DNA of 64,000 bases from Streptomyces microflavus (GTDB lineage: Bacteria > Actinomycetota > Actinomycetes > Streptomycetales > Streptomycetaceae), in assembly GCF_014650075.1 (NCBI RefSeq), contig NZ_BMUG01000015.1, forward strand, positions 1-64,000, written 5' to 3'. Positions 7,530 through 16,351 of this stretch are shown one piece after another (the first letter of the stretch is position 1; every line of letters starts with the position of its first letter). Under the pieces are notes generated by a model. That model ran no database searches. It saw nothing but the letters and a program-made list of their open reading frames with translations, and had not been told where the DNA came from. The position numbers and the translations under genes were made by a program.

Positions 7530-8273
7530 TCAGCCAAGGCGGCTGAAGGCCCAGCGCAGCAGTTCCTGATCCACACGGGGGCGGCCGGAGCGTGCCAGGG
7601 CGGTGCGGGTGTGCGCGGTCAGCTGGGCCCAGGCGCGGAAGTTGCCGTGCGCGGCGTGCTGGTCGGCGAACGTGATGTCCTCGGGGTCGGCGTCGGCCCA
7701 GATCGGGTGGAACAGCGGGATGACGTCGAGGACCTCGCTGGGGGTGAGGCGGGTGAAGTGCTGCCAGATGAAGATGCGAGAGGAGAGCATCGGTTCGCGG
7801 CGCAGCACGGTGTGGCAGCCCTCGCCGCCGACGAAGATGATCGCGAGCTGGGTTGAGGGTTCGTCCCACAGGTAGCGGAAGTACTCGAACGCCTCCCCGT
7901 TAAGCCACTGGGCCTCATCCACGAGGAAGGTACGGGAGCGCTCGGCCAGAGCGGTCTTCAGCAGACGGTCGAACTCGCTGGGGTGGCGCGGCGGCTCGCC
8001 GGGCAAGTCGAGCGCGGTGAACAGCTCGTAGCGCACCGCACGGGCGGTGGGACGGGCCCGGAAGGTGACCCGGCGGACATCCTCGCCCGGTTCGAGCTCG
8101 CGCAGGCAGGTGTTGACCGCGAGCGTCTTACCGAAGCCGGCGCCGCCGTGGATACACATCATCGCGCGGGCAGCGACCGTATCGCCGATGTTCTCCCGCG
8201 CGGTGAGCAGAGCGCGGGTGGTGACCACGGAAGCGTCGGGCAAGTCGACGTACTGGTAGGTGGCCGCAGTCAT
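7530..8273 (-). CDS. TniB/TnsC-like transposition ATPase
   Basis: 247-aa AAA+ ATPase with Walker A GGAGFGKT (43-50), Walker B FLVDEAQ (116-122) and a sensor-like FVGGEG segment near 150. The size and the LVDEAQ form fit TniB/IstB-type regulators, which load on DNA, choose the target and activate the transposase. Its ATG overlaps the transposase stop by one base (TGATG), so the two are co-translated. A frameshifted relative lies at 51.66-52.33 kb with matching LTTRDTIEAAI and SKIFIWQEFTRM segments. Confidence 0.85.
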   Translation of the reverse strand: MTAATYQYVDLPDASVVTTRALLTARENIGDTVAARAMMCIHGGAGFGKTLAVNTCLRELEPGEDVRRVTFRARPTARAVRYELFTALDLPGEPPRHPSEFDRLLKTALAERSRTFLVDEAQWLNGEAFEYFRYLWDEPSTQLAIIFVGGEGCHTVLRREPMLSSRIFIWQHFTRLTPSEVLDVIPLFHPIWADADPEDITFADQHAAHGNFRAWAQLTAHTRTALARSGRPRVDQELLRWAFSRLG

Positions 8274-9964
8274 CAGGCATCTCCATCTTCGTCGGTGGGG
8301 GGAGGTGCGCCCCGCCGGGGGGCCGGGCCGTCCGGGACTACAGGGGCGGAGTCACGGCTGGACGGGAGCGGGGCGGGCCGGGCCGCCGTGGTCAGCGCAG
8401 CCAGGGAAGCAGGGGTGCGCCAGTCGGCCGGGGGCGCGGCGGGCGGGATGAGGTCCGGCATCGCCAGACCCGACAGGTCGGTGCCAGCGGCCTGGGCGAG
8501 CTCGGCCTCGGCCTGCGCGGTGGTCAGCGCGCCGAGCCGCCGGGGCGCCTCCGGCTGGTTCACGGCTGCATAGCGCTCGCGCTGTGAGGCCTCCAGGTCC
8601 TTCTTCAGGCGGCGGGCGCGGGCGGCCCGTGCCCGCCGTACGGCGCTGACCTGTTCCTCAGTGGCCTGATCTGCCAGATCCGCGGGACCGAGGTAGCGGC
8701 CCGTGGTGGCGTGGTAGACCTCGATGCGGTGGTCGTGATGGGGCATGAAACGGACCCGGACCTGGATCCCGGACTGACCGGTCATCCACGGCCCCACGTA
8801 GTCGCGATTCTTGAAGCGGATACCGCTGCTTGTCAGCATGCGGGTGCCGGCGTCTTCCAGGGTGAACGTCCACAAATCTGCGGCCGGTACGTCCCGCAGC
8901 GGGGTGGGATCGTCCTGCCACGCATCAAGCGGCGTCCTGCCCCGCAACGGCGCCGGACGGTGCTCGGTGTTCCACCACAGCGTCCAATCCAGCAGCCGGG
9001 CGGTGAAGTCCTCGAAGCCAAGCAGCACCTCGTCCTTCGGACGGGAAGCACGCTTACCGGGGCGCGGCTGGCGGGCGTAGCCGGGCAGCGCGGCCAGGAA
9101 CATGCCTTCTACCGCCCGGTTCAGGCCCTCCACCGTGCCCTTGAGGTGCGGGGTGTAGGCGGGCAGGTCCTCCACCGTCACGTCCAGGAGATCGAACGCT
9201 GCGGTCACCGTCCGGGACAGGAAGTCCTTGCCACGGTCCACCCGCACCTTCTCGGGCAGGCCGCCAAACAGGCCGTAGGGGTCCTCGCGCAGGACAGCGG
9301 AGCGCAGCGCGGCCAGCACCGACTCCCGCGACGGATGCACCGGTGTCACCGCGACACCGGTGATCGCGTTGGTGGCGCAGTCGGTGAACCACGTGATCCA
9401 CGGCCTGCGAGCCCTGCCCTCGACATCGACCAGAACAGGTGCCTGCATGTGGTCGGTCTCCCACACCTGGTTCCGCCAGCCCCGCGGCCTGGCCAGGAAC
9501 ACATCATGCTTAAGCGCCGCCCGCTCTCCACCCGCGAGCCCGGCCCGCTCCCCCGGCGTCAGATCACGGCGAATCGCCCGGTGCAACGTCGTCAGCGACG
9601 GCGCGTCTGCAGACGGGGACTGCCTGGCAGCGCGCAGGACCAGCTCGCGATGAACCGCCCGCACGTTCCCCTTCCACAACGCCAGCAGTCCACGGATCTC
9701 GGGCGTGACCGTGAACCTCGCATCGGCCCGGGAGCGCGCACCGGGATAGGCGGCTGCAGTCTCATCGCTCTGAGCAGCGGCCAGCCAGCGCCACACCGTG
9801 CGCTCCGACGCCCCCAGCGCGTCCGCAGCCACTCGTACATGACCTGTTGTCAGGTTTCCCCCGTCCCGCAGGGCGAGCAGCCTCCGCACCGCAGGGCCAC
9901 GCATTGCCGTCCTTGACGCCGCGGGCAGTCCGCCGGCTGCGCGGACCGCGTCACCGTCCTCCAT
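8273..9964 (-). CDS. Mu/TniA-type DDE transposase
   Basis: 563-aa integrase-fold transposase. An N-terminal HTH region is near residues 35-65 (GHVRVAADALGASERTVWRWL). The catalytic core is TD-H (D171), VDRGKDF (D243) and KGTVEGLNR (E279), giving a D-35-E spacing. A Mu-type C-terminal beta region follows (RFKNRDYVGPWM), then a basic helix and a Pro-rich tail that may contact the ATPase. The ATG at 9964 has AAGGAG five bases upstream and is preferred to the in-frame start 27 bases earlier. The stop overlaps the TniB-like start. Relatives are TniA, TnsB and MuA. Confidence 0.9.
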   Translation of the reverse strand: MEDGDAVRAAGGLPAASRTAMRGPAVRRLLALRDGGNLTTGHVRVAADALGASERTVWRWLAAAQSDETAAAYPGARSRADARFTVTPEIRGLLALWKGNVRAVHRELVLRAARQSPSADAPSLTTLHRAIRRDLTPGERAGLAGGERAALKHDVFLARPRGWRNQVWETDHMQAPVLVDVEGRARRPWITWFTDCATNAITGVAVTPVHPSRESVLAALRSAVLREDPYGLFGGLPEKVRVDRGKDFLSRTVTAAFDLLDVTVEDLPAYTPHLKGTVEGLNRAVEGMFLAALPGYARQPRPGKRASRPKDEVLLGFEDFTARLLDWTLWWNTEHRPAPLRGRTPLDAWQDDPTPLRDVPAADLWTFTLEDAGTRMLTSSGIRFKNRDYVGPWMTGQSGIQVRVRFMPHHDHRIEVYHATTGRYLGPADLADQATEEQVSAVRRARAARARRLKKDLEASQRERYAAVNQPEAPRRLGALTTAQAEAELAQAAGTDLSGLAMPDLIPPAAPPADWRTPASLAALTTAARPAPLPSSRDSAPVVPDGPAPRRGAPPPTDEDGDA

Positions 9965-10025
9965 GTCAGCTCCTTCACGCGGTTGGGACATCTATGTGTG
10001 CCGGCCGCCGAAGCGTGCGCTGGGT

Positions 10026-11345
10026 TCACAGCGGCGGCGCGACCCGCTGGCACAGCCGCCCCAGCAAGGCCCGGTCGGCGACCGCGTCAGCGGTGGTGAG
10101 CAACACGTTCTGCAGGTGTGTGGTCAAAGCGGCCCAAGTCCGGAGCGTGCCGTGTGTCGACGTCTGGTCGATCCATGTCAGGTCCTCGGCCGAGACAGTG
10201 CGCCACAGCGGATGGAAGCCGGTCACCACGGCTGTCACTTCCGTTGCGGCCAGACGTGGAACCTCCTGCCACGCGCCGATGCGTGACGCCAGCTGCGGCA
10301 GCCGGGCCAGCGCCCGCTCGGTGCCCGCCCCGCACAGCACCAGCGTGACCCGTGTGCCCGGGTGGTCCCACAGGCTCTGTAGGTACTCCAGGCACGGCAC
10401 GGGCAGGCGCTGTGCCTCATCGATCACGATCACCCGCGCCTCGCCCAGAGCCCCCGTAACTGCGGCGTCGGCGAGCGCCGATGTGTGCGGGAAGCGGCCC
10501 GGCAGTGCCAGAGCGTCGAACACCGCCCGCCTCATTCCGGCCACCGACGGGCGCACCGGCACCGGCACCCACGTCACCTTCCAGCCCGCAGGCACTGCGC
10601 GGAGCGCCATCCGCACAGCCGCGGTCTTGCCCCGGCCCGGGTCACCGAACACACACACCGCGCCCTCGGCCGCCATTGCCTGCCCGACCGCCTCGGCCAC
10701 CGCCCGCACCGACGACGTCTCCACCAGCCGAGCCCCCGCCGGCAACGCCACACCCTCCAGCGTGCCGCTCTCCCCCGACGGCACGCCCGAGACCGCCTCC
10801 GGCGCAGGGTGCGGCGGCCGGCGCGCAGCCACCTTCGCCGCGCCGCCCTCCCGCGGCCCGGCCAGAGCGAGGTCAGCCAGCGCCTGCCTCGTCTGCTGCT
10901 CCTCCCGCTCCCTGCGCACCACCGCACGGTCCGGCAATACCCTGCCGGCCTGAAGGTCCCGGTGCACCACCCGGTACAACGACGCCGGCGAAGGCACCTC
11001 GCCCCCGACCCGCTTCAAGTACCGGTGCAGCACCGCCACGTTCCCGCCCGCCTGCGCCAGCACCTCCCATGCCTGGTCGGACAACTCCAACCGGGCCCGA
11101 CGCCTGCGCTCCACACGCCCCTCGGTCCGCGCCGCCTCCAGCCACCGCCACACCGTCCGTGCGGTCACCCCACCGACCTGTGCGCCCGCACGCACATGCG
11201 CCGTCGTCAACGCCCCGGCCGCATCGAGCTCCATCAGCCGCGCCACCAGCACCGGCCGGGACACCCTCAACCCCGCCGTAATCTCACCCCACACGCCCGG
11301 CTCGCCCACCGAAAAACCCTCCGCCGCAGACACCGACCCCACCAC
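10026..11345 (-). CDS. Transposase-type DNA-binding domain fused to a TnsC-like ATPase
   Basis: 439-aa protein. Residues about 30-145 resemble the N-terminus of the neighbouring transposase: LTTAHVRAGAQVGGVTARTVWRWLEAA here versus LTTGHVRVAADALGASERTVWRWLAAA, then V-HR-L and LYRVVHRDL versus LHRAIRRDL. A linker of about 60 residues leads to an AAA+ module with Walker A GDPGRGKT (234-241), Walker B VIVIDEAQ (305-312) and an LCGAG sensor-like segment. This looks like a TnsC/TniB ATPase carrying the element's own end-binding domain. It is read first in the unit, 61 bases before the transposase. The GTG start is uncertain, with no strong ribosome site. Confidence 0.8.
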   Translation of the reverse strand: MVGSVSAAEGFSVGEPGVWGEITAGLRVSRPVLVARLMELDAAGALTTAHVRAGAQVGGVTARTVWRWLEAARTEGRVERRRRARLELSDQAWEVLAQAGGNVAVLHRYLKRVGGEVPSPASLYRVVHRDLQAGRVLPDRAVVRREREEQQTRQALADLALAGPREGGAAKVAARRPPHPAPEAVSGVPSGESGTLEGVALPAGARLVETSSVRAVAEAVGQAMAAEGAVCVFGDPGRGKTAAVRMALRAVPAGWKVTWVPVPVRPSVAGMRRAVFDALALPGRFPHTSALADAAVTGALGEARVIVIDEAQRLPVPCLEYLQSLWDHPGTRVTLVLCGAGTERALARLPQLASRIGAWQEVPRLAATEVTAVVTGFHPLWRTVSAEDLTWIDQTSTHGTLRTWAALTTHLQNVLLTTADAVADRALLGRLCQRVAPPL

Positions 11346-11517
11346 CGTGCAGCCGCGCAGCCCTCTAAAGGATCAGAAGTGCCGTTCCCGAGACAGCGGA
11401 GTGGAGTGGGGTGTACCGACCCATGACAGCCATGAAGGCACCAGGTACCGCCCCGTGTCAGTGACCACACCCTCCCTCAACACCCAACCAGCGGAAACGG
11501 CTAGTCCTGACGTCCCG

Positions 11518-12321
11518 TCACTGACACCACACACCGACACCAACCCGGCACATCGCACTTAGGTCAGCGCCTCCAAAGCGGGCACGGCGAAAGTTGGCCC
11601 GCTCAAAGTCGAGTCCAGTCAAATCCGTACGTCTCAGATCTATTCGTGCTGCTTCTCTGCGCATGGGGCGGCGTCCGAGCACCGTGATGGCAGCCTGCAC
11701 GGGTTCGTCAGGCCGAGGAACACCAAGGCCAATTCCAGCGTGTTGGCGCACGAAGGCCGCTAGGACGGTTACCACCGTGTCGTGGTCGTCTTCACTGTCG
11801 CGCATAATGCGCTCTAGACTGTAGATGGCTCCCAGTCGTTGTGTGTCGTCTTGAGAACTCAGCAGCTTAATTGCTTCGACATAGCGGCCTGTGACTTGTC
11901 CCTCTCGAGCAATCCGCGCCTGCTCTGCTTCTCGATCGGCCGACATCTTGATCGTGATCTCGAACTGTTTCTGGTTTTCGGCGAACTGCTCTTGTGCATG
12001 CTGGAAATTCTCGCGTTCCAGACGGTGTTTCTCGCGGGTGTAGTAGAGCCCGGCCGCAGTGAAGCCGCCGGCAGCGATGGCGACGAGCATGGTGCGGAAG
12101 CCGGTGACGATGATCCCGGCTGACGAGACAAGCTCTCCGTTTCTATCGCGCAGGTGGTGGCCTTCGAACCACCAAGGCGCCCATACGAGCAGCACGATGA
12201 AGGCGGCCGCCCCGGCTATGGCTGCAGTCCAGGCCCATCGTGGGTGGCGTTTGCGCCACGGTTCGCGCTTCCGCTCGGGCTCAGTCTGACCCGTGTCTGG
12301 CTCGTCGCTCATGCCCGGCAT
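11518..12321 (-). CDS. Membrane pentapeptide-repeat protein, C-terminally truncated
   Basis: 267-aa ORF with two membrane segments (about 29-48 and 73-94), a charged coiled-coil-like stretch (105-145), a helical region, then the beginning of pentapeptide repeats (DLTGLDFERANFRRARFGGADL). The repeat stops after five to six units and the frame ends in unrelated residues (MCRVGVGVWCQ) that fall on the predicted transposon end at 11526. The transposon therefore probably cut the gene. The ATG at 12321 has AGAGGG five bases upstream. The function of this membrane-pentapeptide architecture, common in actinobacteria, is unknown. Confidence 0.65.
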   Translation of the reverse strand: MPGMSDEPDTGQTEPERKREPWRKRHPRWAWTAAIAGAAAFIVLLVWAPWWFEGHHLRDRNGELVSSAGIIVTGFRTMLVAIAAGGFTAAGLYYTREKHRLERENFQHAQEQFAENQKQFEITIKMSADREAEQARIAREGQVTGRYVEAIKLLSSQDDTQRLGAIYSLERIMRDSEDDHDTVVTVLAAFVRQHAGIGLGVPRPDEPVQAAITVLGRRPMRREAARIDLRRTDLTGLDFERANFRRARFGGADLSAMCRVGVGVWCQ

Positions 12322-12515
12322 GATGTCCCTCTGGTGGGCACGGCATGCGGCGAACAGGACTGTTCAGAGCTGAAGTTGAGAGTTCTGCCAACTACCGAGG
12401 TATCGCGGGTTGGGGCGTGCAGCTTGTCCCAGGGGCGAAAAAGCCACCAACCACTCCGTGCTGGACGGACAGCAGCAGCCGCGGGGTCGTGACCTGCCGC
12501 GCCACAATCCAGCCC

Positions 12516-13121
12516 CTACGACCACCTAACGTGCGTCTCCGCACTGCTGACGCCCGTCCCCTGCTCCCAGTACACGCTCAAGAGCGGGTACTGAGGATCA
12601 TCGGAGGAAGCCGAAGAGGCCGTTCTTTTTGGCTTCTTCCCGGGCTGCGGCGCGGGATCCGCCGGCGGACCGGCGGGCGGCGGAGACGGTGCGGTGCGGA
12701 CGGCCTGGCGGACCACGGCACGCACGGTCGGCTCATCGAGGGCCTGGAGGCCGCTGTGGGCGAGCGCGACGATTCGGCGGGTGATCAACTGCGCGACGGT
12801 GTCCGTACGGCCGGAGACGGCGATCAGGGTGCGTTGGGACAGGCCGTAGTCGAGCGCGGCCGCGGCGGCCGGGTCGGTGTCTCGCGTGCGAGACGTCCCG
12901 GGGCCGACGGCGACGGCGTCGTGCCCAGATCCCTGGCCGCCCAAGCAACCGTCGCCGTCGGGTGACCGCACGTCGACCCAGCGCGCCACCACTTGGCCGA
13001 GCGGCTTCGGCGGACACTTCTGAGCCGAAGGGGCCAGCTCGCACATCATGCCGATCGTTTCTACGGCCTCGCCGCTGGGGAGCCCAGAGTCGAGTGCCGG
13101 TGGGATCCATCCGCCGGTCAC
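12516..13121 (-). CDS. Hypothetical protein, last gene of a three-gene operon
   Basis: 201-aa soluble protein of unknown function. The middle part (about 85-150) is well-formed helical sequence with strong GC bias at third codon positions, including ITRRIVALAHSGLQALDEPTVRAVVRQAV. The tail is Pro/Lys-rich and probably disordered. The ATG overlaps the stop of the upstream 425-aa gene as ATGA, which fixes the start and implies coupled translation. I see no catalytic motif. Confidence 0.55.
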   Translation of the reverse strand: MTGGWIPPALDSGLPSGEAVETIGMMCELAPSAQKCPPKPLGQVVARWVDVRSPDGDGCLGGQGSGHDAVAVGPGTSRTRDTDPAAAAALDYGLSQRTLIAVSGRTDTVAQLITRRIVALAHSGLQALDEPTVRAVVRQAVRTAPSPPPAGPPADPAPQPGKKPKRTASSASSDDPQYPLLSVYWEQGTGVSSAETHVRWS

Positions 13122-14395
13122 CGGTCGGAGGGCGGGGCAGAGAGACCGAGGACTCCGTCCGCGATCTTTGTTCGCTTTCCGTCATGTTCCCGGGAGAGCG
13201 TGCCGCTGTTGCAGTAGGTGCCGGCATCGGCTCGGTCTGTGGGCCCGATGCAGTCCGGGATCGTCAAAATCATTGTCGTGCTGCGGTCCAACTGGCGTGC
13301 CACCGTCGCTGGTTGGGTGCCCGCTGCCGCCCACCGTTCGCCGTCCAGTCGCCAAAGTGTCGAGGGGCGGTGAACACGCCTCTTGACGTCCTCCGAGTCC
13401 GCGCTGTTGTCGCAGGTCCAAGAGGAAATGGTGGCGTACAGGTGCTGGTCGGGACCCCACCACAAATCGTGCACCTCTATGCCGCCGGTGACAGCAGGAA
13501 TGTAGCCGGGTGGCATGGCAGCTGACTGGTCGGTGCCGTGTACCTCGCCGTTGAGATCGAGCAGGACTATGGGGAAGGAAGTGGCGCACTCGCCGGGATT
13601 CTGCCTCACCCCCACGGCGATGCGCTCGCGGCCGTCGATGGTTGCCAGGGCTGTGGGCATGTAGGCGTTGGAGTCGAAGCGTGTGTATGAGGCGGTGATC
13701 CCTGTGCCTGCTGTCCCTTTCAGCTCGTGGAGGCGCAGTTCCATTCCTGGCTCGCCGCCGGACATGACGTATTCGCCGGTGAGCAGATGAGTGCGGGTGC
13801 CGCCCAGGAGCAAGTTCTGCCAGGTGCCGTCGCTGTCGGACGCGGGGGGGATTTGGGTGCCATGATCCGCGGGGTCGCCGGCGTCGTAGCGGACTGCCCG
13901 GGTTTCGCGGGCGTCGTTGTCCCACCGCAGGGCGATCACGTCGTGGTCGCCGACCGGGGCAAGGTCGTCGCAGTTAGGGCAGGGCCGTCGCCGTACCTCG
14001 CCCGTCTGGGCGTTCAGAGTGATGAGCTGGACACTATCGGGCTGATCGAGGAGCGCAGCGTCGGACAGGAGAGTGACCCACCGGCCGTCATGGGTCCATA
14101 CGACGTCGTTCTTCGCCGAGTCGCTCAGATCGAAGACCCGGGAGACCCGGACTGGCGGGCTCTCACCCCGCACCAGCACGAATTCCCGCTCAGTGGTGTA
14201 GGCGTATACGGCACCGATCGGAGTCTGTCTCTTCGAGGCGGTTGGGCCCGCGGCCGCGACCCGATCGTCATCCGGCGATGATCCTGTCACGCGGACCACT
14301 ATGACGGTCGCCGCCACGGCAAGGGCCAGAGCCAGTGCGGCCAGGGCCACCAGCTGGCGCAGAGTAATTTCCTGTCCTCCAGGCCGCCCGGTCAC
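13118..14395 (-). CDS. Membrane-anchored secreted protein with possible beta-propeller
   Basis: 425-aa protein with an N-terminal membrane anchor (about residues 12-34, LVALAALALALAVAATVIVV) and a large extracytoplasmic part. The exported region has repeated beta-strand-like blocks with W and D-G turns (VVWTHDGRWVTLL, DLWWGPDQHLYATI) and several cysteines (CPNC, CATS, CDN, CIG, CNSG) that could pair. This resembles a WD40/TolB-like propeller, but no family is certain. The GTG start overlaps the previous gene's TGA, and the stop overlaps the next ATG, so it is the middle gene of a coupled operon. Confidence 0.65.
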   Translation of the reverse strand: MTGRPGGQEITLRQLVALAALALALAVAATVIVVRVTGSSPDDDRVAAAGPTASKRQTPIGAVYAYTTEREFVLVRGESPPVRVSRVFDLSDSAKNDVVWTHDGRWVTLLSDAALLDQPDSVQLITLNAQTGEVRRRPCPNCDDLAPVGDHDVIALRWDNDARETRAVRYDAGDPADHGTQIPPASDSDGTWQNLLLGGTRTHLLTGEYVMSGGEPGMELRLHELKGTAGTGITASYTRFDSNAYMPTALATIDGRERIAVGVRQNPGECATSFPIVLLDLNGEVHGTDQSAAMPPGYIPAVTGGIEVHDLWWGPDQHLYATISSWTCDNSADSEDVKRRVHRPSTLWRLDGERWAAAGTQPATVARQLDRSTTMILTIPDCIGPTDRADAGTYCNSGTLSREHDGKRTKIADGVLGLSAPPSDR

Positions 14396-15318
14396 GGGGC
14401 TACTCCCTTCGTAGCCGCGGACCCCGGATCGACGCTGTGCCAGCCGTCCTCCCGCTCCTCGTACGCGGCCCGGTATCCGGCCGGTGGCTGACTGCCCGCG
14501 ATGGCGGCAGCGGTCAAGGTAAAGGGCTTGCCCTGCCGGTCGATCTGCTCAGTGAAGACACCCTTCGCGGTGGCCACCACCAGTTCCAGGGTGAACGAGC
14601 AGCGGTAGCGTTTGCTGGCAACACCGATACTCAGCGTCTCCCGCTCCCCCGGCTCCAGGGTCAGTGTGCGTTCCTTGAAGTAGTCCCGCCCTGTCCACGT
14701 CAGTCCCGCGCCGGTACGGGCCCGCAACTGCGCCTGGGGATCGGCGGCATCGAGGTCAAGACCGAGCGCGACCGTATCGCCGCTGCCCTGTGTGTATGCC
14801 GAGAAGAAGGTGCCGTCCAGCGGTGGCCCGCACTTCTTGTGCACGTTGACGTCGGTGACCTGGACCTGTTCCGCCGCATTGCCTCGCAGCGCCAAGGTGA
14901 TGGTGGCGGACTCCAATGCCGTCCCTCCATTGCGGGCATACCAGGAGTTAAACGCGGCCGAGTTCGCTGCCATATCGGAACCGAACTTCCCCAGCTCGGT
15001 CGGGGACATGTGCAGCGCGTCCGGCAGAGCGAAGTCGCCGCCGGCCAGGTCGCTGGCCGGGCCGATGACGGATGTGACCAGGACCGGCGGTGCACCGGTA
15101 GGCGCCGGGCGAGGCCGGGTATCCGTCGGCGGCTGGGCCACCTTGGGCCCATTGTCGACGTCATGGCTCTGCCACCACAGGGTGCCGCCGACAGCAAGTC
15201 CGACGACCGTCAACAGGCAGATCAGCGTGGTCCTCAGACTGACAGTTCGAGCAGCTGCGCCGTGGACGATGAGGTTGTGGGCTAAGCCGACAGCCATCCC
15301 ATGATGAGAGGCGCGCAC
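14392..15318 (-). CDS. Membrane-anchored protein of unknown function
   Basis: 308-aa protein with one membrane segment near residues 28-49 (SLRTTLICLLTVVGLAVGGTL), a Pro/Thr-rich linker and an extracytoplasmic domain with two cysteines (KKCGPP, YRCSF). The pattern ALESATITLALRGN and VNVHKKCGPPLDG resembles uncharacterised streptomycete proteins that accompany SMODS- or caspase-type signalling genes, but I cannot assign a family. The GTG start is weakly supported; an ATG at 15297 is an alternative. It heads the operon 15318 to 12516. Confidence 0.55.
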   Translation of the reverse strand: MRASHHGMAVGLAHNLIVHGAAARTVSLRTTLICLLTVVGLAVGGTLWWQSHDVDNGPKVAQPPTDTRPRPAPTGAPPVLVTSVIGPASDLAGGDFALPDALHMSPTELGKFGSDMAANSAAFNSWYARNGGTALESATITLALRGNAAEQVQVTDVNVHKKCGPPLDGTFFSAYTQGSGDTVALGLDLDAADPQAQLRARTGAGLTWTGRDYFKERTLTLEPGERETLSIGVASKRYRCSFTLELVVATAKGVFTEQIDRQGKPFTLTAAAIAGSQPPAGYRAAYEEREDGWHSVDPGSAATKGVAP

Positions 15319-15410
15319 GTCGCCATGTGATCGGGCGGGCGTGTTCGCGGACAGGGGAGACGGTTCGTCGGGGGCGTTGCCTGCGTGGGCATTGCCCGTG
15401 GCCGGTTCGG

Positions 15411-15875
15411 CTAGCCCTGGGGCCGAACCGGCGGCGGAGGGGGGCTGAAGGTGACGTTCCCGTTGATGGTGCCGGATGCGAGCGACCCGTGTTCGGCACG
15501 GATCTGCACGTCCCGCTGGGCGTTCACGTCACCACTGCCAAACCGGGGCGCCGCCTCCGGCGCCATCAACCGACGCAGATCACGTACTGCGTTCTCCAGG
15601 TCGCCCTCGTCGAGCCGCATCAGCGTGGCAACGACTCGGTCCCGCCAGGCTGCCCGATACCGTTCGACCTCGGCTTCGGTTGGTGCACCGGAGGCAAACA
15701 ACTCGGAGGCACTGGAATCGAGTTCCGCCAGCACACCCTCCTCACGACCAGCGTCGCCCCGGCCGAACCAACGGCCCAGACGGGCACGCAACCCTTGCCA
15801 GGCATCAGTTCCAGCGGCGGTCGCGACTGCCGCGCCCGTCGCCGAAGCAAGCGCCAGCAGTTCCTCGCTCAGCAT
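15411..15875 (-). CDS. Hypothetical protein with N-terminal helix and beta-rich tail
   Basis: 154-aa protein beginning MLSEELLALASATGAAV, with an amphipathic helical middle (GLRARLGRWFGRGD; VERYRAAWRDRVV). The C-terminus is glycine/asparagine-rich (NAQRDVQIRAEHGSLASGTINGNVTF), typical of short uncharacterised streptomycete proteins seen beside signalling operons. The ATG at 15875 is chosen over the track-length start because the upstream residues are low-complexity. It is transcribed in the same direction as the 308-aa gene, 92 bases before it, and may belong to the same unit. Confidence 0.55.
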   Translation of the reverse strand: MLSEELLALASATGAAVATAAGTDAWQGLRARLGRWFGRGDAGREEGVLAELDSSASELFASGAPTEAEVERYRAAWRDRVVATLMRLDEGDLENAVRDLRRLMAPEAAPRFGSGDVNAQRDVQIRAEHGSLASGTINGNVTFSPPPPPVRPQG

Positions 15876-15916
15876 GATGTCGTCCCCCCACTTCCCCCGC
15901 TCCCAACTGCTGGACT

Positions 15917-16345
15917 TCATTCCCAGCCGTCACCCGAGGCATACGCACCATAGCCCTCCAAGGTCCGCCCGGTCAGTGAAAATGCAAGTGCCTTCCAGCG
16001 TTGCCGTTCAAAGTGGCCAGAGTCCAGCACGATGCCGTCCACGCCGTACGCGGAGCCATCGCCGTCCAGCACGGCGAGCGGACCGTTCGGGAAGCGCGGA
16101 TCCAGCGCGGGCTTCGCCGCCTTCTTCGCCGCCGGGCGGCGAGAGGACGCCGACGGACGAGCGGAACGCGCGCCTGGCCGGCCGGGGCCGCAGCGGGGGG
16201 TGCCTCCACCGTTGTGGTCACCGGTGCGGGCGCCTCGGGCGCGGCCGGGCCGGTGAAGGTCTCCGGCACCGGCTGCAGCGTGGCGACCTGAGCCTGAGCG
16301 GCGGGGGTGGCATGGGCGGGGTAGACGCCACCGACGCCACTGGAG
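15917..16345 (-). pseudogene. Frameshifted remnant of an exported hypothetical gene
   Basis: Two frames must be joined to give a sensible product. The first is Ala/Pro-rich with HATPAAQAQVATLQPVPETF and ends near 16170. The second reads PAAKKAAKPALDPRFPNGPL and ends GYGAYASGDGWE at 15917. Both frames show strong GC bias at third positions on their own side of the break, so a one-base indel around 16165-16185 is likely. The 5' end runs into the start of the divergent Csp-like gene, suggesting truncation there. No function is recognised. Confidence 0.45.
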
Positions 16346-16351
16346 ATGCTC

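Larger units (their letters stand above)
6394..11526 (-). mobile_element. Mu/Tn7-like transposon with three TniB-like ATPases
   Basis: A five-ORF leftward unit: HTH-ATPase, DDE transposase, TniB-like ATPase, and a degenerate ATPase split over two ORFs. The last stop codon (6405) lies 11 bases inside a TGTCAG at 6394. On the far side a CTGACA ends at 11526, just where the pentapeptide gene loses its pattern. TGT...ACA ends are usual for TniA/TnsB-type elements. No 5-bp target duplication is visible (ggccg versus ccaca), so the ends are provisional. A second inverted TGTCAGTGAC pair (11456-11465, 11516-11525) may be a transposase-binding repeat. Confidence 0.6.

Noticed and set aside
6394..11526. 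CRISPR-associated transposon (CAST)
   Set aside because: No cas genes, no repeat-spacer array and no clear TniQ within or beside the element.
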